Below, piece by piece: positions 25,351-34,025 of a stretch of 64,000 nucleotides of DNA (position 1 is its first letter; every line of letters begins with the position of its first letter). The notes beneath the pieces are model-generated. The model had not been told where the DNA came from. It saw only the letters and a list, made by a program, of their open reading frames with translations, and made no database searches. Both the position numbers and the translations under genes were made by a program. The stretch comes from Planctomycetia bacterium. GTDB lineage: Bacteria > Planctomycetota > Phycisphaerae > UBA1845 > UTPLA1. The stretch spans positions 1,674,001 to 1,738,000 of the forward strand of contig JABTTW010000001.1 in NCBI GenBank assembly GCA_015075745.1, written 5' to 3'.

Positions 25351-26568
25351 CTAAAACGCCGCATGCCCCGTCAACTCCCGCCCGACAATCAACTCGTGAA
25401 TCGTCTCCGTCCCCTCATAGGTGATGACGCTCTCCAGATTCAGCATGTGCCTGATCGGGCAGCACTCAATACTGATTCCGCCCGCCCCAAGGATGTCGCG
25501 CGCGTCTCGGGCAATGTCCAGCCCCATGCGCACGTTGTTCCACTTGGCCATGCTCACGTGGCTGTGGTGAAGCTGTCCCGCGTCCTTCAGGCGGCCCAGT
25601 TGCAGGGCGAGTAGCTGCCCCGTCGTGATCCGCCGGGCCATGTCCGCCAGCCGCCGCTGAATCGTTTGCGTGTGAGCGATCGGCCGGCCAAACACCACGC
25701 GAATCTTGGCAAACTCCAGCGCCTCCTTCATGCACGCCTGCGCCGCGCCGATCGCGCCCCACGCAATTCCGTACCGCGCCTGCGTCAGACATCCCAGCGG
25801 CCCCTTGAGCCCGAGCACGTTCGGCAACCGCTGGCTGTCCGGAATGCGCACGTTGTCGAAAAAGAGCTCACTCGTCACCGACGCCCGCAGGCTGAACTTC
25901 CGCAGAATATCCCGCGCCGAGAACCCGGGCGTCCCCTTATCGACGATGAAGCCCATGATCCCCTGCTCGGTGCTGGCCCAGACAATCGCCAGGTCGGCGA
26001 CCGTGCCGTTGGTGATCCACATCTTCGCGCCGTTGAGTACCCAGTCGCCGCCCTTCTTCACCGCGTGTGTCTTCATCGTGCCGGGATCGCTTCCGCCGTC
26101 CGGCTCCGTCAACCCAAAACAGCCGATGAGCTCGCCCTTGGCCATGCGCGGCAGATACTTCTCTCGCTGCTCTTCCGTCCCGTACGTCAGGATCGGGTAC
26201 ATGCACAAACTGCCCTGCACGCTCACGAAGCTGCGCACCCCGCTGTCCCCGCGCTCCAGCTCCTGGCAGATCAGTCCGTAACAGACGTTGTTGAGCCCCG
26301 CGCAGTCGTAGCCGTCGATGTTGCAACCGAGCAGCCCCATCGCGGCGATCTCCGGCACCAGCTCCGCCGGAAAGCGATGATCCTCAAAGGCCTTGGGAAT
26401 GATCGGCAACACGCGCTCATCCACAAATCGCGCGACCGCCTCCTGTATCGCGATCTCGTCCTCGGTCAGAAGCGATCGCGTATTGAAGTAGTCGTAAGCG
26501 TGCGGGGTTCCAACAGACTTGGGGGCAACGGCGGTCATCGTTCGCGGCTCCGTGGTAAGCAGTGTCAA
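25351..26568 (-). CDS. Glutaryl-CoA dehydrogenase-like acyl-CoA dehydrogenase
   Basis: A 405-residue acyl-CoA dehydrogenase. The middle domain has CFGLTEPDGGSDPGTMKT and WVLNGAKMWITNG (FAD and acyl binding). The C-terminal domain has FGRPIAHTQTIQRRLADM and the TYEGTETIH motif with the catalytic Glu, which is characteristic of glutaryl-CoA dehydrogenases. It oxidises and decarboxylates glutaryl-CoA to crotonyl-CoA in lysine/tryptophan breakdown, if the assignment holds. No CoA-ligase or ETF gene is adjacent. ATG 26568 or 26538 are both possible; the first ten residues are not needed. Confidence 0.8.
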   Translation of the reverse strand: MTLLTTEPRTMTAVAPKSVGTPHAYDYFNTRSLLTEDEIAIQEAVARFVDERVLPIIPKAFEDHRFPAELVPEIAAMGLLGCNIDGYDCAGLNNVCYGLICQELERGDSGVRSFVSVQGSLCMYPILTYGTEEQREKYLPRMAKGELIGCFGLTEPDGGSDPGTMKTHAVKKGGDWVLNGAKMWITNGTVADLAIVWASTEQGIMGFIVDKGTPGFSARDILRKFSLRASVTSELFFDNVRIPDSQRLPNVLGLKGPLGCLTQARYGIAWGAIGAAQACMKEALEFAKIRVVFGRPIAHTQTIQRRLADMARRITTGQLLALQLGRLKDAGQLHHSHVSMAKWNNVRMGLDIARDARDILGAGGISIECCPIRHMLNLESVITYEGTETIHELIVGRELTGHAAF

Positions 26569-26786
26569 AATATCTTCGAGCAGTTCCGCTCGCTGTGATG
26601 GAGCATTCTAGCACACACGGCCGCCCGGCCCTAGTCCGCGGCGTATCGCGCAATATGCCCCTCCGCCATTCGAATTCCGCGCCCCAAATTCGGTGGAACC
26701 TCTCTCCCCCCGCACGCTAAGATGCCGTCAGGCGTGCCTGATCCGCCGCGCCATTCATCAATGTGCCAATTGACTATGGAAACAGC

Positions 26787-28232
26787 ATGACCACCCTCGA
26801 CCAACGTAATCCCCGGCAAACCGACCACCCCACCCCGCACCCCGCCCTCACTCGGGCATTCAACCACGCCACGCGCTATCTCGACGGCCTGGACGACACA
26901 CCCGTCGGCGCGCGGCTCACGCTCGAGCAGCTTCGCGCCCGACTCGGCGGCGCTGTCCCCGAGCGCGGCACGCCCCCCGACCGCGTCATCGACGACCTCG
27001 TCGCCGCCACCGACGGCGGCCACAACGGCTGCGCCGGCGGTCGATTTTTCGCATGGGTCATTGGCGGCGCACTGGAGTCCGCCCTCGCCGCCGACTGGCT
27101 CACATCGACCTGGGACCAGAACGCCGCCCTCTACGCGTGCAGCCCCTCCGCCGCCGTCGCCGAAGAAATCGCCGGCGACTGGCTCAAAGAGATGCTCCAC
27201 CTTCCCGCCGAAGCATCCTTCGCCTTCACCACCGGCTGCCAGCTCGCCCACATCACCTGCCTCATCGCCGCGCGGCACGCCGTCCTTCAGCGCGCCGGCT
27301 GGAACGTGAACGACGCCGGCCTCTGCGGCGCGCCGCGCATCCGCGTCATCACCACCGCCGAGCGTCATCACTCCGTCGACCGCGCCGTCCGCATCCTGGG
27401 TCTCGGCAATCGCAATCTCATCGCTCTCCCCGCCGACGACCTCGGCCGCATGTACGTCGCAAAGTTCGAACAGACCCTCCGCGCCGAAGCATGCCCCACC
27501 ATCGTCGTCCTCGACGCCGCCGACCTGAACATCGCCGCCTTCGACCCCTTCGACAAACTCATCCCCATCGCCCACGCCGCCGGCGTATGGGTCCACATCG
27601 ACGGCGCCTTCGGCCTCATGGCCCGCGCCAGTCGCGCCAAGCGCGCGCTCATGCCCGGCATCGAGCTCGCCGACAGTTGGGCCACCGACTGTCACAAGTG
27701 GCTCAACGTCCCCTACGACTGCGGCTTCGCCGTCGTCCGCGACCGCGCCGCCCATCGCGACAGCCTCACCATCGCCGCCAGCTACATCGCCGCCGAAGGC
27801 AGGGCCCGCGACGAGATCGACTGGAATCTCGAATGGTCTCGCCGGGCCCGCGGCTTCACCGTCTACGCCGCCCTCCGCGAGCTCGGCCGCGATGGTTTCG
27901 AGCGCATCATCGACACCTGCTGCGCCCACGCATCAGCGATCGTCGAAGGCCTCGGCAATCTGCCCGGCGTCGAAGTGCTCTGGAAGCCCACGCTCAATCA
28001 GGGCCTCGTGCGCTTCCTCGACCCGCGCGCCGGCGCCACCGACGCCGACCACGACACCCGAACCGACGCCGTCATCGCCGCCATCAACGCCGGCGGCGAA
28101 GCCTTCTTCAGCGGCACCACCTGGCGCACCCAGCGCGCCATGCGCATCAGCGTCGTCAACTGGCGCACAACGGCCAAAGATGTCCACCGCGTCGTCGCGG
28201 CAGCAAAGGCGGCGATCGCTCAAGTCGCATAG
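26787..28232 (+). CDS. PLP-dependent decarboxylase (aromatic amino acid/glutamate decarboxylase-like)
   Basis: A 481-residue fold-type I PLP enzyme of the group II decarboxylase family. Recognisable parts are TTGCQLAHITCLIAARHAVL (cofactor phosphate site), AERHHSVDRAVRILGLG, VHIDGAFG (Asp that contacts the pyridine nitrogen) and DCHKWLNVPYDCG with the Schiff-base Lys. The usual active-site sequence is DxHKWL in aromatic-L-amino-acid decarboxylases, so a related amino acid substrate is likely, but not certain. ATG 26787 has GGAA upstream. The 3' 300 nt overlap the antisense frame of the next gene. Confidence 0.8.
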   Translation: MTTLDQRNPRQTDHPTPHPALTRAFNHATRYLDGLDDTPVGARLTLEQLRARLGGAVPERGTPPDRVIDDLVAATDGGHNGCAGGRFFAWVIGGALESALAADWLTSTWDQNAALYACSPSAAVAEEIAGDWLKEMLHLPAEASFAFTTGCQLAHITCLIAARHAVLQRAGWNVNDAGLCGAPRIRVITTAERHHSVDRAVRILGLGNRNLIALPADDLGRMYVAKFEQTLRAEACPTIVVLDAADLNIAAFDPFDKLIPIAHAAGVWVHIDGAFGLMARASRAKRALMPGIELADSWATDCHKWLNVPYDCGFAVVRDRAAHRDSLTIAASYIAAEGRARDEIDWNLEWSRRARGFTVYAALRELGRDGFERIIDTCCAHASAIVEGLGNLPGVEVLWKPTLNQGLVRFLDPRAGATDADHDTRTDAVIAAINAGGEAFFSGTTWRTQRAMRISVVNWRTTAKDVHRVVAAAKAAIAQVA

Positions 28233-29399
28233 AGAAGCCACGCGCGGCTGAGACGTTGGCACATCATCCAGCGCGACAACCGGGCCACGGCCAATGGTGA
28301 GGAACCCCAGCTTCCTTGTTGGCATGTCGAGAATCACGATCATGTTATCCAATTGGAATATCGCCTGATCGTTGGGAAGATTGACGGCGTTTCGGCAGAA
28401 CCACGACACGAACGGAGCGTCCATCGCTATCGTGTAGTCTCTTTCATCCCCCCTTTTTACTGCGAGACCCTGCGCCGCCCAGAATCCGGGGAACGCTCTC
28501 CATTGCGAGGGGGCGGTGGGATCAAGCACCGTGTGGTCGGTCGCCCTTCCCCATAGACCGTGGTTTCCAAATGTGCCCGGTTCATCCGACATTTCGAAAA
28601 GCCTACGGGGAGCGGCGATCTTCCCGATTCCCTTTGAAAGCACTCGGACATCGCCCCGCTCTCCGGCAACGCACCACAGGTCGTATCGCTCGCTTTTCTC
28701 GTCCTTGTCCACGAACAGCCGCGCCTGGCTGTGCGACAGGTCCGCGCTTAGCGCGCGCTGCTTGCCCGTTCCATCTGTCCGGATACGCCAGACATCCCCG
28801 TCGTCCGGGTTGATGTAGTAGACCGTCGCAATCGGTGGCTTCACGAAGCGCAAATCCGACTGGAGCGACGCATCGTTGTATAACGACAGACTGCTCAGCG
28901 AATAGAAGTACGGCACGATCAGCGTGTACGACGCCACCTGAGCCATTGCCGATGCGCGGAGACCATGTCCCGGCCGAGTCCCCGCCCTCCTCATCGCCCA
29001 TAAGCAAAAGGGCCACTCAAGGAATATGCTGCAAACAAACGACACGGCGGCCGCTACGTAGAGGGCACTCCAGCCCGCGTAGAGCGGGTCCTGTCGCATG
29101 CGGATGTCTTGAAACCAGTTGCTCAGGTACTCGACGCCCGCCACCCCTGCGAACATTGAGACGTAGTTGGCGACGATCATGATCGGGATTGCCCGGCCAA
29201 TCCTCACTTTGAATAATCTGCCGATGATCAGTCCTTCGAGAATGCCGATACCCGCGTTGCCGAAGAGCATGAAGAGCCCGGAAGCCCACATCAGCGGCGT
29301 CCCCGCGTTGGCCAGTGTCGGTGACGCAGCAACCAGAACGATCGCAAATGCCAAGAGGATAAAAGACAGACGATGGGTAAGTGATTCTCGGCGCGGCAT
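27933..29399 (-). CDS. Polytopic membrane protein with C-terminal soluble region, aberrant 3' end
   Basis: A 488-codon frame. The first 180 residues have about four hydrophobic segments (13-30, 38-60, 66-92, 108-132) and then VASYTLIVPYFYSLSSL. The middle part (about 185-385) looks like a soluble beta-rich domain (YYINPDDGDVWRIRTDGTG, LWCVAGERGDVRVL). From about residue 390 on, the frame runs antisense through the last 300 nt of the decarboxylase gene and becomes Asp/Gly/Val-rich, which is what an antisense shadow would give. So the native C-terminus is probably lost or frameshifted near 28232. Family not recognised. Confidence 0.5.
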   Translation of the reverse strand: MPRRESLTHRLSFILLAFAIVLVAASPTLANAGTPLMWASGLFMLFGNAGIGILEGLIIGRLFKVRIGRAIPIMIVANYVSMFAGVAGVEYLSNWFQDIRMRQDPLYAGWSALYVAAAVSFVCSIFLEWPFCLWAMRRAGTRPGHGLRASAMAQVASYTLIVPYFYSLSSLSLYNDASLQSDLRFVKPPIATVYYINPDDGDVWRIRTDGTGKQRALSADLSHSQARLFVDKDEKSERYDLWCVAGERGDVRVLSKGIGKIAAPRRLFEMSDEPGTFGNHGLWGRATDHTVLDPTAPSQWRAFPGFWAAQGLAVKRGDERDYTIAMDAPFVSWFCRNAVNLPNDQAIFQLDNMIVILDMPTRKLGFLTIGRGPVVALDDVPTSQPRVASLCDLSDRRLCCRDDAVDIFGRCAPVDDADAHGALGAPGGAAEEGFAAGVDGGDDGVGSGVVVGVGGAGARVEEAHEALIERGLPEHFDAGQIAEAFDDR

Positions 29400-29493
29400 G
29401 GAACGGCCCTTCTAATGAGTGTCGATACTACTGTTTTGCCGCGTGTCCGATGTCTAGCTCAACGATAGCCGGACTATGTTCTCACGCTTCCCC

Positions 29494-30033
29494 TCACCCC
29501 GACCGCCCCGCGTGGTTCGGATAAACCCCCTTCGCGTGTAGCCGCCCCAGGTGGATGTAGCTTTCGCGTACTTCCTGGAAGTAGAGCCGCTCTGTCTCTG
29601 TCGTGTCGCGCACGACCTTCCCCGGCACCCCCATCACCACCTTACCGTCCGGCACCTTTGTGTTCGGCGGCACCAGCGCCCCGGCCGCGATGAGGCACCT
29701 TCGCCCGATCTCGCAGTCGTCGAGCACGATCGCCCCGATGCCGATGAGCGTCCCCGCGCCGACGCGCCGGCAGTGGACCACGGCGTGGTGCCCGATGGAG
29801 ACGTCGTCCTCGATGTCGAGCTGCACCCCGCGATTGGTATGAATGACCGTGCCGTCCTGGATGTTGACGCGCCGCCCGATGCGAATGGCCGAGACATCCC
29901 CGCGAATGGTCACGTGGTGCATCACGGTACACTGATCGCCCAGCGTCACGTCCCCGCCGACGTAGGCCGTCGGCGCGATGTAGACATCCTTCCCCAGCAC
30001 AACCCGATCCGGCAGATCAACAAAATCAAACAT
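29494..30033 (-). CDS. Gamma-carbonic-anhydrase-like hexapeptide protein
   Basis: A 179-residue left-handed beta-helix protein of the gamma-carbonic anhydrase/YrdA group. The hexapeptide turns are easy to see (IAPTAYVGGDVTLGDQC, IRIGRRVNIQDGTVIH, IEDDVSIGHHAVVH, IGIGAIVLDDCEIG). Likely zinc ligands are a His in MHHVT and two in GHHAVVH, with the C-terminal helix that follows (LYFQEVRESYIHLGRLH). Physiological function of the YrdA/PaaY type is open: carbonic anhydrase or thioesterase-like. ATG 30033 begins the fold; the frame extends to 30303, but with non-coding character. Confidence 0.85.
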   Translation of the reverse strand: MFDFVDLPDRVVLGKDVYIAPTAYVGGDVTLGDQCTVMHHVTIRGDVSAIRIGRRVNIQDGTVIHTNRGVQLDIEDDVSIGHHAVVHCRRVGAGTLIGIGAIVLDDCEIGRRCLIAAGALVPPNTKVPDGKVVMGVPGKVVRDTTETERLYFQEVRESYIHLGRLHAKGVYPNHAGRSG

Positions 30034-30142
30034 GCGGCGGATTGTAATGCCCGGCGAAAAAATGGGTCGACGCCGGACCCTCGCCTGTTGCGACCGCGAG
30101 CCTCCGTCGGCCGTCCTTTTCGCGTCGAGAGCGCTCGAATCC

Positions 30143-30163
30143 AAGGTGACATAAGGTGACACA
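30143..30163 (+). repeat. 21-nt repeat, copy 1
   Basis: Exact 21-nt sequence (AAGGTGACATAAGGTGACA followed by CA). It is itself an imperfect direct duplication of AAGGTGACA, and it recurs as its exact reverse complement at 56401-56421, 26 kb away. Both copies sit in intergenic DNA just upstream of a minus-strand or beyond a convergent gene end. Probably a dispersed repeat family of this genome. Confidence 0.6.
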
Positions 30164-30539
30164 AGCCTCGGCGAATCGCTCGCAACCCTTGCGGCGGTCA
30201 TGTGTTGGGGCGCTTCGAGTTTTTGGTGGTTTTTGAGTGAAAAGGCGCTGACATTCAGGCCGCAGGCTGGATGGGGTTCGTGATGTGGATTCTGGCATCG
30301 CATAGGCCGCCCTCGTAGACTAATCCTTGCTCCCCGACCGCGCCGATGGTGAGGATTCGGCCTGGTCTCGTCCGCCCTCCGGGTGAGTACGCCGGTCGCA
30401 CCCGACCTCGAAGGGTGTCAGGCCCATGACGCCGAGCGCGGCTTTCGATGGCTCGGCCTCCGAAGGGTCGGCTTCCGTCGATCGGTGTTTGCCGCCAGCT
30501 TGAGCTGGTTGGATCGGGCCACCACCTGCCCATTTCCAC

Positions 30540-30735
30540 CTTCCTGTCTTTCAGCCGGCTTCAGCCGGGCTTGGGATTACCTGATCCGCCAATTCGCGAA
30601 CGCACGCCGAGACAAGTCCGGCTAAAGCCCGGCTGAAGTGAGACAGGAAGAAAAAAAATGAATGTGGCCCGCCCAGCACCGGTTGAAACCGGCGGCAAAC
30701 GCCGGCCGGCTGAAGACCGGCTGAGGTGAGGGGCG
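30540..30735. repeat. REP-like palindromic repeat cluster
   Basis: Several related short palindromes: TTCAGCCGGCTTCAGCCGGG near 30550, CCGGCTAAAGCCCGGCTGAAG near 30620 and CCGGCGGCAAACGCCGGCCGG near 30690-30711, followed by GCTGAAGACCGGCTGAGG. The first and second are inverted relative to each other, and each is flanked by CTTCCTGTCT or its complement, so the pair forms a roughly 110-nt inverted repeat. This looks like repetitive extragenic palindromes; no RAYT transposase gene is present in the window. Confidence 0.5.
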
Positions 30736-30965
30736 GGGCGTGCGAGAAGGGATTCGCGCTGGGCCTGTTCTTGCGCGGACGAGAATACGCAGGAGGGAAG
30801 AATGGGATGAGGAGCACGAGCCGGATGAGGAGCAGGATTAGGATTCGGAGCGCGAGCCTGCGGATTCCCCCGTTTTCTTGACCCATCCCCGCACGCCGAT
30901 AGGATCATCTACGGAAAATCTCGCAGGCGATCCAAACAATCGCCCACCGTTCGGGAGAACCATCC

Positions 30966-32102
30966 TTGTCCGCATCCAGTTTCCAGTCCGCAGGCCTCAA
31001 CCTCACGACCCCGCTCTCCGCAGCCTCCCTCGGCGCCTTTCAGAGCCCCACCGTCCGAAGCTGGCTCCGCGCCATGGCCTGCACCCTCGGCCTCATCGGC
31101 CTCGCCGCCCTCTTCTGGGGCGTCGACAAATACGGGCCCGGCGTCTTCGCCCTCGACTTCTCCAACATCCGGCACAGCGACTACCGCATGTTCAAGAACC
31201 CCACCACCACGCCGATGCGCATCTTCGGCATCCCCCACTTCTTCATCGGGTTCGCGTTTCTCTTGTCCAGCCGGCGCATGCGCGAGCCCAAGAACAAAGT
31301 GCAGCTCGCCGTCCTCACCGTCATCGGCATCGGCTTCTGCCTGCTCTTTCGCAAGGTGGGGGCGAATCTCAACATCTTCGCCGTCTTCATCTTCTACTTT
31401 TACTTTCTCATTCACGGCTTCCGCGACGACGCCCATTTCTACAAGACCTTCGGCGACATGCCCCGCGAAGCCGCCGCGACCCACGATCGCATCCTCATCG
31501 TTCTTCAGGCCCTGCAGATCGGCCTGCTGTTTTCGCTCTTCTGGCCGACCTACGCCCACGTCGCCTCAACCGACATCCGCCGGGCAGACCCGATCCTCTC
31601 GAACTTCTTCCCCGCCAGTTGGCCCTTCATCCTCAAGCTCGGCTCGATGTTCATCCCCATGGTCATCATCACCCTCATCGCCCTGCACCGCGTCGCCCGC
31701 AACGTGGACGGCGGCCTTGCGGGCCTCTGGCGACTTCACCGGCCGCTCTTCATGGTCTTTGTCTTGTCGCTCGGCGTCCTCGGCCTGGCCATGTTCGGAG
31801 GGCCCGGCGCGTTCGACATCTGGGTGCTCATGCACTTCGTGGCGTGGTACTTCTTCGCGCTCTTCATGCTCGATCGCCATCCGCCGAAGGAGCCGCCCAA
31901 GAGCACCTGGGCCTGGATGCGCACGACGCGCACCGGCTTCGTCACTTTGCACACCGGCCTCGTCATTCTCACGGCCCTCATCCTCTGCGTGTCGGTCTAC
32001 GTCTTCGGCCAGAAGGCCGGCGCCCTCGACGTCATCGTCGGCAAGGAAGCCTTCTACTACTGGACGATCATGCACGTCACCTGGAGCTGGGTGCCGAGGT
32101 AA
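30966..32102 (+). CDS. Polytopic membrane protein, unknown family
   Basis: A 378-residue protein with eight or nine hydrophobic segments (for example 38-52, 88-100, 112-126, 135-148, 178-195, 222-242, 258-276, 284-302, 326-346). Charged loops contain HGFRDDAHFYKTFGD and DRHPPKEPPKS. His and aromatic residues inside membrane segments (IPHFFIGFAF, VLMHFVAWYF, WTIMHVTWSW) could bind a cofactor, but no known motif is seen. TTG 30966 has GGGAG eight bases upstream, a good start. It lies 49 nt before the zinc-ribbon membrane gene array and is probably its first cistron. Confidence 0.7.
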   Translation: MSASSFQSAGLNLTTPLSAASLGAFQSPTVRSWLRAMACTLGLIGLAALFWGVDKYGPGVFALDFSNIRHSDYRMFKNPTTTPMRIFGIPHFFIGFAFLLSSRRMREPKNKVQLAVLTVIGIGFCLLFRKVGANLNIFAVFIFYFYFLIHGFRDDAHFYKTFGDMPREAAATHDRILIVLQALQIGLLFSLFWPTYAHVASTDIRRADPILSNFFPASWPFILKLGSMFIPMVIITLIALHRVARNVDGGLAGLWRLHRPLFMVFVLSLGVLGLAMFGGPGAFDIWVLMHFVAWYFFALFMLDRHPPKEPPKSTWAWMRTTRTGFVTLHTGLVILTALILCVSVYVFGQKAGALDVIVGKEAFYYWTIMHVTWSWVPR

Positions 32103-32151
32103 CGGCATCTGTAGCCATTTTCCTGTCACTGGCCACCGAAGGAGGGGTGCC

Positions 32152-33453
32152 ATGAATCCGCCGCCTGTTGTTCCTACAGTAAGGCCCCTTTCCACAAGTG
32201 CGGCCGCGAAGCTCGACGCCGCCGGAAACGTGGCCGTCGACGTCGCATGCCGGCGCTGCGGCTACAACCTGCGCACGCTGCCATCGGTGGGCAAGTGCCC
32301 GGAGTGCGGCACCGCCGTCGGCCGGTCGCTGCACGGTGACCTGCTTCAATTCAGCGATCCCGAGTGGGTGGAGAAGCTGGCCGGCGGGATGAACTGGATC
32401 GTGGCGTCGATCATCATCGGGTTCTTTTCGGGGATCATTGCGATCATCGTGGGAACGGTCCTTGGCGGATTCAACAACCCAAACATCGTCAATACTGCCG
32501 TGGCCGTCGCACAACTTGGGTTTGGCGCCATCGGTCTGATAGGCTACTGGAAAGTCACGACGCCGGACCCGGCCAAGCTTGAGCCGGAGAGCCCCGCTTC
32601 TCCGCGCACGATCGTTCGCATGGCCAAAGTGTTCAATTACGCGGCCGCGCCAATCGCCCAGACACTCATGATTCCGGCAACCCTGATTGCCCTTGCAATT
32701 TCGACCGTCTCAGGGATTGTCGGCATCGTCGCTATCTTTGCGATCTTCCTCTATGCAAGAGTCCTCGCATTGCGCATCCCCGACGACGTGCTGGCGCGGC
32801 AATGTCAAACGGAGATGTGGGGCCTTGCGATCATGTCGGTCGGGTCTGTTGGTACGACCGCGATCATGGCATATGTCGCAGGGGGAGGTGCGGGTCCGGC
32901 GGTCCTCGCGACTGGGGGCGGCACTGGTGCGCCCGCTACTTCCCCCGCAGCCGGCCAATCCGGCGCAGACTCCTCGGGTTCTCTCACTAAGTTGGGATAC
33001 GTTTCTCAGCCAACTGCGCCGGTGGGCGGGGCGTCGGGAACCACCACGACGACGGCGACAGCCACAACCGCGACCTCTCCGCTTACGACAGGTCGATCCA
33101 TTTTCGCTGCGGCGATTGGCTGTTTCATCGGGCTGGGTTCCCTGATCTTCGGCATCTGGTCCATCTTGCTGATCTTCCGGTTCCGAAAGGCCTTTGCCAA
33201 AGCGGCCCAGACCGCCCGAATGTCGTGGGCCGCGCCGCACGGCCCCGCCGTTGTCCCGGTGCCGCCAATGATGAATGGTGCGACGGCACGGCGTCAAGTA
33301 CGTGCTGGCCTGCCCGCAACACCGTCCTGGAGAAAGCGGCCGAGTCCTTCATGCAGGCGGCCGAGGCCCAGTTCGCCACCACGCAGCAGAAGGTGCGGAA
33401 CTTCCACGAGATCGAGTACGCGGCGCAGACCTGGGATCGCCCGCGCCGCGTGA
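32152..33453 (+). CDS. Zinc-ribbon membrane protein A (3' end fused to IS remnant)
   Basis: First member of the array. ATG 32152 has a strong GGAGGGG. The N-terminus is Pro-rich (MNPPPVVPTVRPLST), followed by a zinc ribbon CRRCGYNL...CPECGTAVG (four Cys, about residues 33-57) and a membrane region of four or five segments from about residue 82. An Ala/Thr/Gly-rich insert (about 245-305) interrupts it before the last membrane segment. The C-terminus KAAQTARMSWAAPHGPAVVPVP matches the end of protein D; after this, at about 33266, the frame enters an IS1380 remnant and continues for 60 spurious Arg-rich codons. Only the last few native residues are lost, so the protein may still work. Function unknown. 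Confidence 0.7.
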   Translation: MNPPPVVPTVRPLSTSAAAKLDAAGNVAVDVACRRCGYNLRTLPSVGKCPECGTAVGRSLHGDLLQFSDPEWVEKLAGGMNWIVASIIIGFFSGIIAIIVGTVLGGFNNPNIVNTAVAVAQLGFGAIGLIGYWKVTTPDPAKLEPESPASPRTIVRMAKVFNYAAAPIAQTLMIPATLIALAISTVSGIVGIVAIFAIFLYARVLALRIPDDVLARQCQTEMWGLAIMSVGSVGTTAIMAYVAGGGAGPAVLATGGGTGAPATSPAAGQSGADSSGSLTKLGYVSQPTAPVGGASGTTTTTATATTATSPLTTGRSIFAAAIGCFIGLGSLIFGIWSILLIFRFRKAFAKAAQTARMSWAAPHGPAVVPVPPMMNGATARRQVRAGLPATPSWRKRPSPSCRRPRPSSPPRSRRCGTSTRSSTRRRPGIARAA

Positions 33454-34025
33454 TCGTCAAGGCCGAGCGGCTGGTTCAGGGCCCAACGTTCGATTCGTGG
33501 TGACCAACCTGACCGACCGCACGCCGAACGATATCTACGACGGTCTGTACACGGCCCGCGGCGACATGGAGAACCGCATCAAGGAGCAGCAGCTCGGGCT
33601 CTTCGCCGATCGCACCAGTTGCCACGCCTTCCTGGCCAATCAGTTCCGGCTGCTGTTGTCCTCGGCGGCCTACGTCCTGGTGGAAACGCGCGCACGGCCC
33701 TGGCTGGCACCGAACTGGCCGAGGCCCAGGTGAACACCATTCGCCTGAAACTCTTCAAGGTCGCCGCGCGGGTGGTCGTCTCCGTGCGCCGCGTCGTACT
33801 GCGACTGTCGAGCAGCTGCCCCCTGCAGGACCTGTGGCGATCCCTGGTTCCACGACTCCGCCTGATCCCGCCCGCCCCATCATGACCCGAAAACAACCTG
33901 ATCACCGCTTGGGGGTAAGGGGGCCCTGCGCGCTCCAACCTCCACCTTCATCCCTCCGCTCACGCACAAAGCCGAAAAACTCCGTCCATCACCATTCGAA
34001 GATCACTGATGAAATATGCGGGCTA
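33267..34025 (+). mobile_element. IS1380-family remnant (right half)
   Basis: This segment matches 40311-41079 of the complete element downstream, including the non-coding right end up to GGGCTA. By eye I count three substitutions and six deletions (ten bases in total) over about 769 positions. The left half of the element is missing, and the transposase fragment is frameshifted several times. It lies between array genes A and B and has removed the 3' tip of A and the 5' part of B. Confidence 0.85.

Larger units (their letters stand above)
30034..30965. other. Gene-free, repeat-rich intergenic region
   Basis: About 930 nt with no convincing gene. It contains the 21-nt repeat at 30143-30163 and a group of REP-like palindromes at 30540-30735 (separate entries). 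Between 30810 and 30860 a short purine-rich stretch repeats GAGGAGCA/GGATGAGGAGCAGGATTAGGATTC. A 111-codon frame at 30551-30886 on the minus strand has no coding character. The promoter for the downstream membrane-protein array should lie in the last 150 nt. Confidence 0.6.

Noticed and set aside
26631..27929. 432-codon minus-strand frame rich in Gly, Asp, Glu and Val
   Set aside because: It is antisense to the decarboxylase gene.
27053..28300. 415-codon Arg/His/Pro-rich plus-strand frame
   Set aside because: It is an alternative frame of the decarboxylase gene; composition is extreme and no motif is present.
30551..30908. Minus-strand frames of 111-115 codons before the membrane-protein array
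   Set aside because: They lie across the REP-like palindromes; the hydrophobic start comes from a purine-rich direct repeat, and no homologous pattern is seen.
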